This document shows, in pieces, positions 1 through 14,500 of a stretch of 64,000 bases of DNA. The notes beneath the pieces are model-generated. The model saw only the letters and a list, made by a program, of their open reading frames with translations, did not search any database and was not told the DNA's origin. The stretch covers positions 13,066,955 to 13,130,954 of the forward strand of contig CM051002.1 in assembly GCA_027704905.1 (NCBI GenBank). The letters are read 5' to 3'. Source of the stretch: Muraenolepis orangiensis. Its lineage: Eukaryota; Chordata; Actinopteri; Gadiformes; Muraenolepididae. Each line of letters begins with the position of its first letter. Position 1 is the first letter of the stretch. The translations under genes were made by a program, and so were the position numbers.

Positions 1-240
1 GAGTGTAACGAACCCTCACAAACTGGTTGGGCAAAAACATAGGATTTTACACCAATTCTTAATCTTAGTAAGAGTGGCAAAATGGCATAGATGACTATTT
101 TCAATCGAAAATTTCAATCAATTCGATCATAGAAGACAATTTTGGGGTTCACTGGTACTTCAAGTCCTCATTGTTTTGCCTGTTGCACGCACCATTTCGT
201 ATCTTCTGTTCTCCAAACACCAAACCTCTTCACCCTCCAG

Positions 241-1950
241 CTGGAGAAGATGCTGGAGCCCCAGGTGTGGCGGGAGGCGGCCACCCAGGTGTTCTTCGCC
301 CTGGGCCTGGGGTTCGGAGGAGTCATCGCCTTCTCCAGCTACAACAAGATAGACAACAACTGCCACTTTGACGCCGTGCTGGTGTCCGTCATCAACTTCA
401 TGACGTCCATCCTGGCCACGCTGGTGGTGTTTGCAGTGTTGGGCTTCAAGGCCAACCTCATGAATGAGAAGTGTATCGCGGAGTAAGTTGACACACACAC
501 ACCATTATTTGTTTATTCTACCACCAGGACACAGGGGCAGAATAGTCTAGTTTGAATAGAAATGTCCACATTGGCACGATGCCTAACCCTACCTGCTACG
601 GGAAGTTGAACCTTCACGCTTGACTGTTTTCTACTCTAAGATGTTCTACTATCATTACAGGTTCCCCTTTAATGAGATCTATCGACAATTCACTTTTCAC
701 AAGTCGCTTTGGATAACAAATGATTAAAACTGCTTGTGAATTTTGTTTGTTGCCAGAAACTCTTTCAGTGTTGTCTCCCCATGAGCCTCACCATCTGCTC
801 CTTCTTCTTCTCTTGCGTCTGCCAGGAACTCCGAGAAGATCCTGGGTTTCCTAAACTCCCACGTTCTCAGTCACGACCTCATCCCACCACACGTCAACTT
901 CTCCCAGATTACCAGGCAGGACTACGCTGAGATGTACGGCGTCATCAAGACGGTGAAGGAGGGAAGCTTTGCCCAGATGGGCCTGGATCAGTGCCTCCTG
1001 GAGGACGAGCTCAACAAGGTCAGCTCTCCTGTGTCTCTCTCACCTGTGTATGAGAGGGCACTTTCACCCTCGCTGACGCTTGCAGTTTTACAATTTCAGC
1101 GTTGTTGTCACGAGAGAAAGCAGAAAAGAACAGAAGAGAGCGAGATTTAAAAACTGAACAACCAAACCCTCTCTGCTCCGTCCCTTGCTACGTTTCTCCA
1201 CCATTGAGATGTGTTGCACTTGTTGAAGAAATGGCCTGGCCAGAAATGAACCGTGAGCCTGGTGTACCAGTTGTAGTGTTAGCTCTCGGTTTGTATGTGG
1301 TATGAATAAGGTCGTTTCTAGCTACTAATCCATGCGATTGCTGAGATGATTGCTAAACGTGAACAGCTTGCTGATTGGTAACGTCGGAGAGCTGCCGCCC
1401 ACAAGCTTAAAATTACCTCGATGGGTATTATTCACCTAGCGGCCATCTTGTTTCTAAATCCTAACCCAACCAGGTTTAGAAACAAAGATGGAACCAAAAT
1501 GGCCGCTAGGCGAATAAGGTAAATTGGGTCCTTTTTGCGCTTGCTTTTCCTCATCCAGTGTTTTTTCCTGTACTCTGCCCCCTACAGTCGGTCCAGGGAA
1601 CAGGCCTGGCCTTCATCGCCTTCACCGAGGCCATGACTCACTTCCCAGGGTCCCCCTTCTGGTCGGTCATGTTCTTCTTCATGCTCATCAACCTGGGCCT
1701 GGGCAGCATGATCGGCACCATGACGGGCATCACCACGCCGGTGCTGGACGCCTACAAGGTCAAGAAAGAGTACTTGACCGGTGAGTCCCAATGCTGCTAC
1801 TAATGATGATGACAATGATGATGATAATGATGATGATGATGATAATGGTGATGATGATGATGATGATGATGACAATGATGGTGGTGGTGATGATGATGAT
1901 GGTGATGGTGATGATGATGATGATGGTGATGATGACAATGATGGTGGTGG

Positions 1951-1981
<31 letters not shown>

Positions 1982-2069
1982 GATGGTGATGATGACGACG
2001 ATGGTGATTATGATGATGATGGTGATGATGGTGATGATGACGATGATGATAATGGTGATGATGAGGGTG

Positions 2070-2101
<32 letters not shown>

Positions 2102-2460
2102 GGTGGTGATGATGGTGATGATGATAATAATGATGATGATGATAATTATGACTTGGATGAGAAGCATTTTGAAGCATTTTGTGTGATGGTATTGTACTAA
2201 CAGTACCATCCCCCCCCCCTCCATAGTGGGCTGCTGCGTCGTAGCCTTCTTCCTGGGCCTGCTGTTTGTCCAGCGCTCAGGGAACTACTTTGTCACCATG
2301 TTTGACGACTACTCCGCTGGCCTGCCCCTCACCGTGGTGGTCATCCTGGAGAACATCTCCGTGGCCTGGATCTACGGCACCAAGAGGTGAGAGCTGCACC
2401 TAGCCCACCTAGCAGCCATACAAAATACTACAGTGTGTGTGTGTGTGTGTGCGTGTGCGT

Positions 2461-2508
<48 letters not shown>

Positions 2509-3842
2509 ACTGTCAACCCACACACACTGTGTGTGGACAGAATTAGTCAATTTACCTCCAAAAATAGATGACCAGCCAGCATAATGGACCATTTATCGGG
2601 CACACTGATGTGTTTCTGTGTATTTATATATGGTTATATTCATGTGAGGTCTGTATTTGGCCTGTGTGAAATGGTAGGAAGCTGTAAAAACAGGTGTATT
2701 TTACATTCACATCCCTTTCTCTGGTGATTATAGAAAGTATTGGTGATAAGCGTGTTTTGGTTTTAGAGACGTGGAGTGGAGGTGTCAAATCTGTCTCTGT
2801 GTCCTCCAGGTTTATGCAGGACCTGGAGGACATGCTGGGCTTCCGGCCCTACTCCTTCTACTTCTACATGTGGAAGTATGTGTCTCCCCTGTGTCTCATC
2901 GTCCTCATCTTGGCCACCGTCATCGAGATGGCCATCAGCCCCCCTGGCTACAACGCCTGGGTCCAAGAGCTGGTCAGTACGTGTGTGGGTGCACGTGTGT
3001 GTGTGTGTGTGTGCGTGTGCGTGTGTGTGTGTGTGTCATGTTTGAGATGCGCTCCAATGTTCCAATGCTTCGTGGTCCCAACGTTTGAGATGCGTTCCGG
3101 AGCTGCCTTTCGAGTTACAAAGATGTAGCGTGTAAGTTTAGCAAGAGAGAATCTTTTTTTCGAAAGTGCACCCAGAGTTAAGCTTTATTGTGTGTATAGA
3201 ACCATGTCTGCTTGGTTATTTTTTCTTCTTCTTCTTCTTCTTCTTGGGTTTAAGGCAAACAAATTCAAACATGAACATTGAACATACTCACTTGAATACT
3301 AGCAAATACCATATACAGTACTACTACTGCTACTACAACTACTACTACTACTACTACTACTACAACTAAAAATAATAATAATAATAATAGTAATAATAAT
3401 AATAATAATAATACATACTCCAACAATACGCTCCTGTCCGCACGTCTTCCCCCAGGCCCAGGAGCGGTTCCAGAGCTACCCTCCGTGGGCGCTGGCCATG
3501 TGCTTCTCCCTCATCTTCGTGGCCATGCTGCCGCTGCCCGTGGTCTTCATCGTCCGCCACTTCAACCTGATGTCGGACGGCTCCAACAAGCTGTCCGTCT
3601 CCTACCGCAAGACCATGATGAAGGACATGTCCAGCCTGGGGACGCCCGACGAGTCCCACTTCATCCTCACCAAGCCGGGGGAAGCCCCGCCCCCCTTGCC
3701 CCCGCACCGGGCCCTGCTGGCCCCCGCCTGGGACAAGCCCCCGGAACCCAACTCCCTGTCCCCCAAGAGCTGCTACGGAACGGGCTACCAGAACGCCGGC
3801 ATCAGTCCCACCTCACCCACTAGCCCCGAGTCGGACTCCTGA
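241..3842 (+). CDS. slc6a17: Sodium-dependent neutral amino acid transporter SLC6A17 (NTT4/XT1), C-terminal part
   Basis: Six exons are visible: 241-482, 826-1018, 1588-1780, 2227-2386, 2810-2972 and 3456-3842 (stop 3840-3842), encoding 445 residues. The human protein is about 727 aa, so the 5' exons lie before the window. The first visible exon carries the TM6 signature (WREAATQVFFALGLGFGG). Later exons carry TM7-TM12 (FWSVMFFFMLINLGLGSM, GNYFVTMFDDYSAG, FYFYMWKYVSPLCL) and a long cytoplasmic tail ending ESDS. Family knowledge: a Na+-coupled transporter of neutral amino acids in synaptic vesicles of neurons. SLC6A17 is preferred over its close paralogue SLC6A15 because of the extracellular loop (DLIPPHVNFS, LLEDELNK) and the DGSN-LSVSY tail. 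All junctions are GT-AG and keep phase. The gene is tail to tail with strip1, as expected for the 1p13.3 neighbourhood. Confidence 0.95.
1412..1524. repeat. Imperfect inverted repeat (hairpin / MITE-like) in slc6a17 intron
   Basis: The left arm runs from about 1412 (ATTACCT...CACCTAGCGGCCATCTTG...TTTCTAAA). The right arm runs to about 1524 and mirrors it (TTTAGAAACAAAGATGG...ATGGCCGCTAGGCGAATAAGGTAA). Each arm is about 45-50 nt around a short loop, with small indels between arms. No coding content is seen. It could be a small foldback MITE or a simple inverted duplication. Confidence 0.6.
1803..2152 (+). repeat. (GAT/TGA)n trinucleotide array
   Basis: About 350 bp of near-continuous TGA/GAT triplets with GGT, GAC and AAT variants lies in the slc6a17 intron between the exons ending 1780 and starting 2227. 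It creates long spurious open frames of poly-Asp, poly-Met, poly-His or poly-Ile. It starts about 20 nt after the splice donor and ends about 75 nt before the acceptor, which is preceded by a C tract. Confidence 0.95.
2431..2508 (+). repeat. (GT)n microsatellite, slc6a17 intron
   Basis: About 78 bp of GT with GC interruptions, starting about 45 nt after the donor at 2387. GT is on the sense strand of the gene. Confidence 0.95.
2978..3415 (+). repeat. GT, TTC, ACT and AAT simple repeats in the last slc6a17 intron
   Basis: Directly after the donor at 2973 the intron becomes GT-rich (about 2981-3038). It later holds a TTC run near 3228-3245, an ACT run at about 3320-3366 and an AAT run at about 3370-3413, some 40 nt before the acceptor at 3455. 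Between them the sequence is unremarkable. Confidence 0.85.
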
Positions 3843-6563
3843 TCCGCCCGCCTGATGTCACTTCCTGCCATCACACCCCCACCCCCACCCACACACACAC
3901 CCACACACACACACTCCCTCTTCACATATGGAACACATAGTCTTTAGGAGGGTTCTCCACAGGGTACCATAGAGAGCCTCACCAATGCCTACTAATGTCA
4001 GAATGACCTCACTAAAATATACAAAGCATCTCCATTCATGGTAGCAGTAGCACCTCTCTGTGTTTCTCTGTATTAGCATTAGAAAAGTAACCTAAGAAGG
4101 CGAAAAGAGAACAACGTGAAAGTCAGTATATTGTATATTATTAAGTATATTGGTCTCGCACGGCAGCAGTATTTGAGTTACTGAAGATGTATTCAGGAGA
4201 CTTAGTGCGGACCCCTTAGTGCGGATGTTCCTTTCAGTAGTATATCATCATATAGTCATCCCCGGTAGGCGCAGCACATGGGTGCCAGAGGAATGGAACA
4301 TCCACACAAGAACAAGATTTATTCTTTACTTTTCACAGTATTGGAGTTACACAAAGAGAACAGAAGTTCAGTGCAGAAGTTAATTAAGTGAGTTGAGGTT
4401 CAAACCCCGTCAGTGGGAGCTAAGTCATTACCAAGCGTTGACCAAGCGTCGGCTGATTTGCGTTGACGTATATGAACGCAAATCGGGTGTCCCCATGTCT
4501 GCAGTACCACTATTGTGCACAAGCGTTTAATTTTAAAACTACGATGATGTGCTACACTGGGAAAAAAGCCTGTTTTGTTTTGAAAGCTGAGAGGGCTTCA
4601 GAGGGCTGCTGAGTGCTATGTAGGTTACCATGTCGGGCTGGCGAAGAGACGTCAAGTCAGCAATCCTATTTTCCTTCGAAATAGACATCAAGGTCTGTCT
4701 CTTCTCTGTGTTGTCCCACCACACCGCTGCTACAGTGTGTAGAAGTGAGGTCATATTTCATACCTAGATGTTTTCCGGTCATGACCATGAACAAAAAAAA
4801 CATTCTGGTAAAAATATATTAAAATATACCATATTTTGTGGGGGGGGGGGGGGGGGGATATAGAGAATGTTTCTTGTTGAATAGCAGAAATACTAGGCTA
4901 CTAGGCTTACTATTGTTGCCTACCCACTTTCTATCCACAAGTGTTTCAGTACTTCCACAGCAGGCACTTATTGCCTGCAAAAGCCTACTGTGTATTTATT
5001 TGAAATAGGCCCCATAGGCACCGTTACAAGTGAATTTAAACAGAACACAAACTGCAGCACAAGGGAGCAAGTGAGGTTTTGTCGGTTAAAAAAAATTTGA
5101 GCACAAGTTCTGTACAAAAATAATTCTCCATTGACTCAAATGGAGAACAAACTACATCTCGCCAGTGATGTTGAGGCTGGAGAAAAGAAAAAAACACACA
5201 ATGATGAAGCACAAAGGAAAAAGTATTCCTGCCCGGTTGCTGCCCAATGAAATGAAAAAAGGGATTTTCTCATTACGTAGGTAACACACACACACACACA
5301 CGCACACAATCCTGTTTGCTGTATCTCCAAATAGTACAATGATATGACAGAATGTGGTGTTTCTAGATTAAGTCTGAGCTTGTATTACCCGATTCTGTCA
5401 AAGAAGAATGGGTAACCATTATATAATGTCACGGTCTACGCTGTCTAATATGTACAGATAATTTATTTTACTAACCTTTTCGTGTTATTCCCTGTTGTTC
5501 TACTCTGAATGAACGTCGGGTTATTCAGAACATACCAGAGTTTCTTCACAAGAAAATGTTAACTTCTGGTTGAACTGCCATCACACCAGGAGACAATCAT
5601 TGTAGGCAAATAATAAGTAGAACGCCATTTTTGTATACGTGTTAATCATCTGTAATCATCAAAGCTTCCCTTGTGTTGAAGACGGTAACATTATTTTTCT
5701 TATTGCAATAATCAAAAGCCATGGTGTTAGGGATTTAAAGACTATATTTATATTTATATATATATAATTGCTGTGTATGTTGTTGTGTGTATATTTGATT
5801 GATGAAAATAATTATGTGTTTAAAAGGTGACCAGGATATATTTTCAATTAGTTTCACGTGCAATTTAATTGTGTATTGTAAATGTATGTTGTACATTGGA
5901 TCTGGTGTGAATGCAGTGGTGGAATCACGTTGACGGAAGACGGAGTCGAATCTTGTGAGTATCATGTCATCGTAGCCTTGTAACATGTAGCTACACTTCT
6001 TTGTTTGGTTCTATTCTTTACTTTAGTTTCATTGAACGTGTGTCCTTCTCAACTATGTTCTGTTCTAAGGTAAAGTGCACCTGTCTTCAAGCATCTCTGC
6101 TTTGTATGTGCTATGGTTTAGTTAGCAGTCGTTTTTAATGCAAATAAGATACAGCATAGAATACTGCTTTGCATAGAAGTGCATCATGTAACGCCTTGTC
6201 GAAGTTGTAAATATGTGTACGTAGTAAAACTCAGCTGATAGATTTTACTCATGCAAAGTATTTCAATGTCTTTAAACATGACAAAACCCTTTTAATGGTA
6301 AATGTTAGATAACGTTGAATGTGAATACAATTGCACTTTTTCCACTTAAAATTCCCCAAAAATATAGTTTTGATGTGTTGTTTCTATGGTCACTAAACTA
6401 AGATACTCTAGCACATTATTTGTAATAGCGATACCCTAGTGTGTCAGGAGCAAACTGAAGCTATAAGCTCAACACCCCTGAACAACCTGTACAGCACTCT
6501 TCATCATCATCACCCTCTTAGCCAAACGATTGTAGCTGTTCTGTATTAGTGCTGGAGTATGAC

Positions 6564-6612
<49 letters not shown>

Positions 6613-6810
6613 ATGACTGTGCCTATTCGTTTCTGAGGTCCTTCATCGTGGGTGTAAGGCCTTACTAAACCGTTATTTAAAGCACTGTCTGTAAGAAAGG
6701 AAGTACCAAGTTTCCGTGTCTAGCAATTGAAAAAAAAAAAATTTGTCAGTCGTCATGATTGTATGTGAATTAGTGAATTGTGTAATAAACTAATGACATC
6801 CCAAAGGAAC
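3843..6810 (+). other. slc6a17: slc6a17 3' untranslated region and polyadenylation signal
   Basis: No coding signal is seen between the stop codon and the AATAAA at 6784-6789, the best candidate poly(A) signal. The stretch is AT-rich with a CA run near 3889-3912, a G18-like tract at about 4840-4857 and a (GT)n array at about 6567-6612. The human orthologue also has a multi-kilobase 3'UTR. The exact end is an inference. Confidence 0.6.
6567..6612 (+). repeat. (GT)n microsatellite in slc6a17 3'UTR
   Basis: Uninterrupted GT dinucleotides of about 46 bp, on the sense strand of slc6a17. Confidence 0.95.
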
Positions 6811-6889
6811 ATTTGCGCTCATTAATCATAATTAATCATCGTCTGTACTGCTTATTTTCATTAAACTACAAATGGTTGTAGGAACAAAA

Positions 6890-8511
<1,622 letters not shown>

Positions 8512-11500
8512 TCATTGCAACAGCTCCTCCCAGGAGATGGGCTTTGAGAAGACCTCACGCTCTAGCCAAAGGTCATAGTTCATTTGGAAGTCCTCGGGCA
8601 GCTCCACTCTCTGGCCCAGGACGCTCTGCAGGCAGTTGTCCACGGGCAGAAAGTCGGGGTTGCTCTGGCTGTTGTCGTAGCGGCGGCTGTTGAAGCGCTC
8701 GATGTTGGCCCGCAGAGCGCACTCCTCCGCCTGGAAGTCCCACGGGCGGGCGTCCAGATCTGGGGGGGGGGGGCAGCAGCAACCAGCACACACCTTTGTA
8801 AAACCACACCTGACCCCCACCTACTATGTACTCTCAATTAGCACCCAATAATGGCCTTAAAGAGTCACTTGACAACTCTAATCTAGTTCTATGGATCACT
8901 GAAACAAGAGATCAAATATTTTGTATTAGTAACCTATATTTTCAGAATCAGTGTAGTAGTTTTTTTGTTGTCCACAATCAGAATACACAGTATACCCAAA
9001 TCAGTCAAACACACTATGATATGATATTCACGAGAACAAAACGGTTTACTGGTTAGCCGCTTACCGTTGCCGTAGGCCCAGTCGTCGTTGAGGCGGTGGC
9101 GGACCTTCTGGTAGATGGCGGACATGGTCTTCATGTTGCTCTTCCTCCACTGGCGGCCCAAGTACTTGGTCTGCACTTTGAGCAGCTTAAGGACGTACAG
9201 CTGCATCATGGCCTGCTTCACCTTCAGGGCCCTCTTCAGGATGGGGGCGGACTTGAACACCACCAGCATCTGGACCAGCAAAGCACACAACATACGGACG
9301 GTAAGCGTGCAGATCTTTCCTCTGACACAAGGACTGTTTTAGATCTTAGTCACTTCTAGAGCCGTTTCATCACCATGGTTCGAGAGTGCTTCCACTTGGT
9401 GAGCTTGTTCAGGATCCTCAGCAGGTTGATGCAGGAGAACAGATTCCGCCAGCAGAATTGGTTGGTGTCACCGGCTTCCTGTGGACAGCGGAAAATAAAT
9501 CAGAAGTCATCATAAACTCAAAATGACTTTGGCGTGAAATCTGAATCTTCAAAAACAATGCCGCTAACATTCACTTCAGCTACTCTGTCGAAATAATTAC
9601 GAGAGAGAAAACAAACCAAAAAAAACGTACCAAACTCTCCGCTGTCAACTCAGGGAGCTCGTGCACCACACAATGAGGATAGTCCAGTACGGAGATGCTG
9701 CAGAGGGAGAGAACAGGCAAACACATGAAGTCAACATGGAGAACTCACCGTCGGGCTTTCTCCACATGACGTCGATCCACAGACGACTTCATAAGGAAAG
9801 AGCGGTCCAATTACCTATTCTTAGCCGTGATGTAGGACATGATGTTCTGGTTGAAGAACTTGAGAATGAGTGGGATGCAGTTGGCGAACACCAGGTGCTG
9901 AGCCATGTACTCAAACTGTGCAGCAGATGAAGAAGATGAAGAAGAAGAAGAAGAACACACAAGAGTGGTGAGAACAGAGGCATTGACAGGACTACTAGTG
10001 CCACTAGCGGCTATCCGACAAGAGACGGCGTGTCATCGGGACGGACGTGAGACCGACCTGGTAGATGTGGTTGAGTTTGAAGTGTTTGAGGAGCAGCAGG
10101 AGGACGGCGGATATCGCCTTCACGATGATCTCCTTGTGGCGGTTGACGTCCACCCCCAGCTTCATGCTCTGTAGCACGGTGGTCCTGCAGGGGTCAACAC
10201 ACGTGATCAGAGGGTTTATTAACAATGAAATACATTATTAACAATACAAACTATGGTTCTGATCAACCATGTATCATATACATCCGTGTGACTGTGTGTA
10301 AAGTACCTTGATAGAATTGAATATAATTAATCTAAATATATGGCCTGAAAAGCTCTTTCAGACTGTAACTGTGATTAAGGGCTATACGAATTAAATGTAA
10401 TTGGACTAGAAAAACAATAAATAGCAATAAATCTTTTTTTTTTTTTCAGCTTGACTTTGGCAGTGAAACTGCTTTGTGTGGTGTTTTCATCAACTGATGT
10501 CAAGCCAGACGGGCAGTGGCTCTGGGCTGAGCAGCAGGGAGTGGATTGAGAGTAGAAGCACACGACTCACGGCATCTCCTCCGGCAGCACGTCCGCCAAG
10601 ATGTTGATGGAGTCCGTCTTGGCCTTGGAGGTGGGTGCTGCCGCAAGCAGGATCTTCAGCAAGGCGATCTGGTATTAAGGGAGACACACGGCCACAGAGC
10701 AGTCAGTACAGGCCAGGAACCTGCCAACGTCCTCTCGTCTAGTGTCGCTAACAGACCTGTCACTGATTGGCCGAGTCGTGTAGGAAATGTGTTGCGTGGG
10801 AATCTGAGTATAAGCCAAATTAAATGCAAATCTGGTCTGCTCCAAATACTGAGAAAATTCACGGTGCCTTCATGAGACTATATTCACAATAAAGCACCAC
10901 TCAAAGTGGCTGCTTTCAGGTCATTTTACCCATGACTTTGTTTGTAATGGTATATCAGAACGTGTACACGTATAATAATACAAATAGGGAGCAAAGTGAG
11001 ATGAACACACAGGGATGGGGGTAGTTACCATGTACTGAGGCAAACTGGGCAGAATACCCTGGTACAACAGCTCAGTGGCACTCATCTCCACCTCTTCCTC
11101 CCCCTGGGAACATACACAGAACATTAAGTAGTTGTCCAGTTGTATAGTGTACATAATATGCAGGATAATCATGAGAACTCTCGTTATTGTTGTCGTTGTA
11201 GAATGCGTAAGTGTGTGCTTGTTGAAACTTACCCCTGATAGTGGAGTTTTTTGGAATTCATCCTCCTTTGAAATTTGAATCTCTGCTATTGAGACATATT
11301 TGTGCTAGGGGAAGAAAAAAAACAACAATAAAAAAAGGTCAGATGGCAGGATAGACTCTCATAATACCATAGTATCTCTGAGAGTAAAGAGGCATCTGTA
11401 AAGCACACATAATATGTCAGGCAATACCTGCTTCAGTGTCCTAATGCTCTCGTGGATTGGTCTGGGCAGGCCAACGATGGTATCTGTGTCACTGTAGAAA

Positions 11501-14500
11501 ATAAAAGCCTTTTAAACCCAAATCATCCTAAAGCGGAGTATGCATGTGTGGTTCCTTCATCTTGGATATAAACAGACACTTACTTTCCAAGAGTGTATCC
11601 AATGAATTTACTTCGACTGGACTCCAGGAAATTTTCAATGTCCTTTTCCCTGTGAAGACAATATAACCATCATCATAATTGTGACCATTAAAGCTACGAT
11701 TTAAAAAGGGTAAAAGGGACAACACATCTCGAGATGAACATCAATAAGCTTAGTGACACGTTGCACCGCCGTCATCCTGAAAGAGGTCCACACACACACA
11801 CACACCCACCTGACTTTGGGGGCCCAAGGCAGGCCCTTGGGGAAGGACACCCTCTCTGATGGAGGGTGGGGTATGGGTGGAGGCATGACCTCGTCCCGCT
11901 CTAGAGGAAAGGGCTCAGTCTCCAAGGAGTTGTCGTTGTCGTCGTGGTCGTCCTCTTCTTCGCGGGCGTCGTCCGCCTTGTAAGGGTCCTTCTCGTTAAA
12001 CGCGTCCAAGTTGTCCTGTTTGGTCAGCGACTGAAACCACAAAAGGACCACAAGGTTGGACTTGAGGTTGGACAACTGTATGTATGAACAGTCTTACACG
12101 TATCATAACATTATCATTAACATTACACTATCATACTTTGCTGGACTTTCTGGACTCATTACAGTTACTCCCATGTTCTGCACTGTATTCATGATGCGGC
12201 TGCACCATTGGCACTTACATTGCTTTTAAATATTTTTGCACAATTCAAAACAAAACATGTACACGTCACTTTATTGTTCTTTTTGTGTTCCTTTTCATTG
12301 TCTATAGTATTATTATAGTATTGTTTTAGAAATGCATACTGCGTGAGGGAATGGGGAGTAAGCATTCCATTGTACTTGCAAATGGCCAGTAAAAATGTAT
12401 CGTGTATCTTGTATTAACAGCACACAGGAAGTCAATTGACACTATGGTACTCAATCAATGGCCCACAATTAATGTAAGGTATACTTATAATTCTAGAAAA
12501 AGGCATCAACCAGTATTGCAAATTGTCAATTTTCCAGCAACGGCATGCGTCAAGTCTGGTTTGGTTTCCTCGCAGCCGTCCTTACTTTGTGTTCGCGCCG
12601 TGCGCGCTTCTGCTGCTGCTCTATGAGGTCGGAGGCGGAGGCTGGGGGAGAGGCGGCCCTCATGCTCCTGATGACCCGGATGCTGTCCTCTGGAAGAGGA
12701 GGCAGGCCCAGCTCCTCACGCCTACCCACCTTAATGTTCTGGAGCTGCTCAAACCCGCCCAGGGTGAACTACATAGACATGATATAAAAAAAAGATTAGT
12801 CAAGGTCTGAATTGCAAATTTAACAAAACATGTTACTTCGACAGTAATATTCACAGATTAAGTTCTTTGGGTAACACTTGTATTTATACAGACTAACAGC
12901 GAGTAGAGATACATCTTAACAAGGATTCGGGGTAGGGCTTAGGAATCCAAAGAGTTTGTTTGCAGGAACTGGGGGATTGAATACAGAACCTTCAGACTGG
13001 GAGTCAAACCCCTTGAGCCCCCCCTCTCCCCTCCTTCAGATGGTCACCCTGTGTGTCTGTAGACACCCACTTTAAAACCACCGTGTTCCTCACCAGTATG
13101 CTCTTCCACAGCAGTAATAGGACCTTCTTCATGGGGAAGTGTGGAGCATGCCCAGTGCTGAACTTGGTCACCATCCCAAACAGCATGACCGAGATGGGCT
13201 CGTTGTTGTACAGGGGAGAGCCTGCAGGGAAACACGGTTGTTCAAAGATATTGTTTGTTGTTAATGTAACCAGAGCGCACACTCTTGAGGACATACCTAG
13301 TTCTGCTTTGAAGGTGTCCCTTATGGCTCTCCACTCAGGCCTGTCCGCTGGGTCCTCTTGCTGCACGGTCTCCACTATCAGATACATGATGTTGAGCAGC
13401 ACCCGGAGGTCCGTGCTGTCCGCCAAGGAGATGGCCGGCTTCCTCGCCGCGCTGCTACAGGCCGCGCTGTTACTGTAGAGACCAAACACACAAAACACGT
13501 TCAATCCATGAGCTTATAGTGTAACATTGACAATGTGAACATTGAGAGTGACTCACTCACAGTCATTACAAACAGTGACTGAAATTAGATAACCTTAAGT
13601 GGCATTTATGAATTCCCAAAGTTGTACTACAGATGATCTGTTATTTTATATGATGCCTCATGAACTGGGCATCCTGCATCTAGTAGCAAATCTGCAAAGG
13701 CCTTTTGATGGACTTTGATGAGTAAATGGAAGTAAGCAACCATGTTATGAAATGTGATGAAATGTATAACACGGATGCACGTTTAGCAACATGCAGAACA
13801 CATACTCAATCTCCATGTTAAGCAGTTCCACCAGAGCTGAGAAGGTCCCCACGTCAAGCAGTAGGAAGATGTTGTATCTCATCCAGTGCTGCACCTCAGC
13901 CTCACAGCTGCACTCAGCAAACGTACCTAGACAATAACAAAGGGGGCACACACACACACACACGCGCTTCAATCAATAATAAGCCTACCCACAAGGTACT
14001 TTCGCCACAAAGTAATACTGCAGTAATACTGGGGGGGGGGGGGGGGGTCTGTTGATCTTTCAGTTTCCTTCACAATAGTGGCAGGGGCCATTAGTATTAG
14101 TGTTGAATTCTAATGTGGTGCCTTTGTGGAGAGAACAGTGAAGACTGACAACAAAGTTTGTTTAAAGAGAGGTAAGACACAGCATAGGACCTCGGGTACA
14201 AATCAACTACTATTTCCTTGAGATGTACTGTGGATGTGATGGACTCACCCTGGGCCATATACAGGACGGCCCGAGCGACATTGAGTCTCTTCTCTCGTCG
14301 GATCACCTCCAGGCCATCCAGCAGGCGCATGGCGTGTGCTCTGTGCTGGGCCAAGTCCAACTCTGTCCACTTTTTCTCAGGCACTGGGCACGGCAGAGAG
14401 GAAGAGGATTATAAACACCCCTGATCTCTTTGGTTGGGTGTATAGACAACGTTATCATACAGGGTTTTGGAGGTTCGACAGATGGGAGGTCATACCATGA

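Noticed and set aside
1582..2224. Long open frames rich in Asp, Met, His, Ile or Ser across the GAT array
   Set aside because: Produced by the trinucleotide repeat on all frames; no conserved protein, and the stretch is an slc6a17 intron.
12951..13020. tRNA gene on the minus strand
   Set aside because: Only a B-box-like stretch is seen; no cloverleaf with paired arms could be drawn. More likely a SINE remnant.
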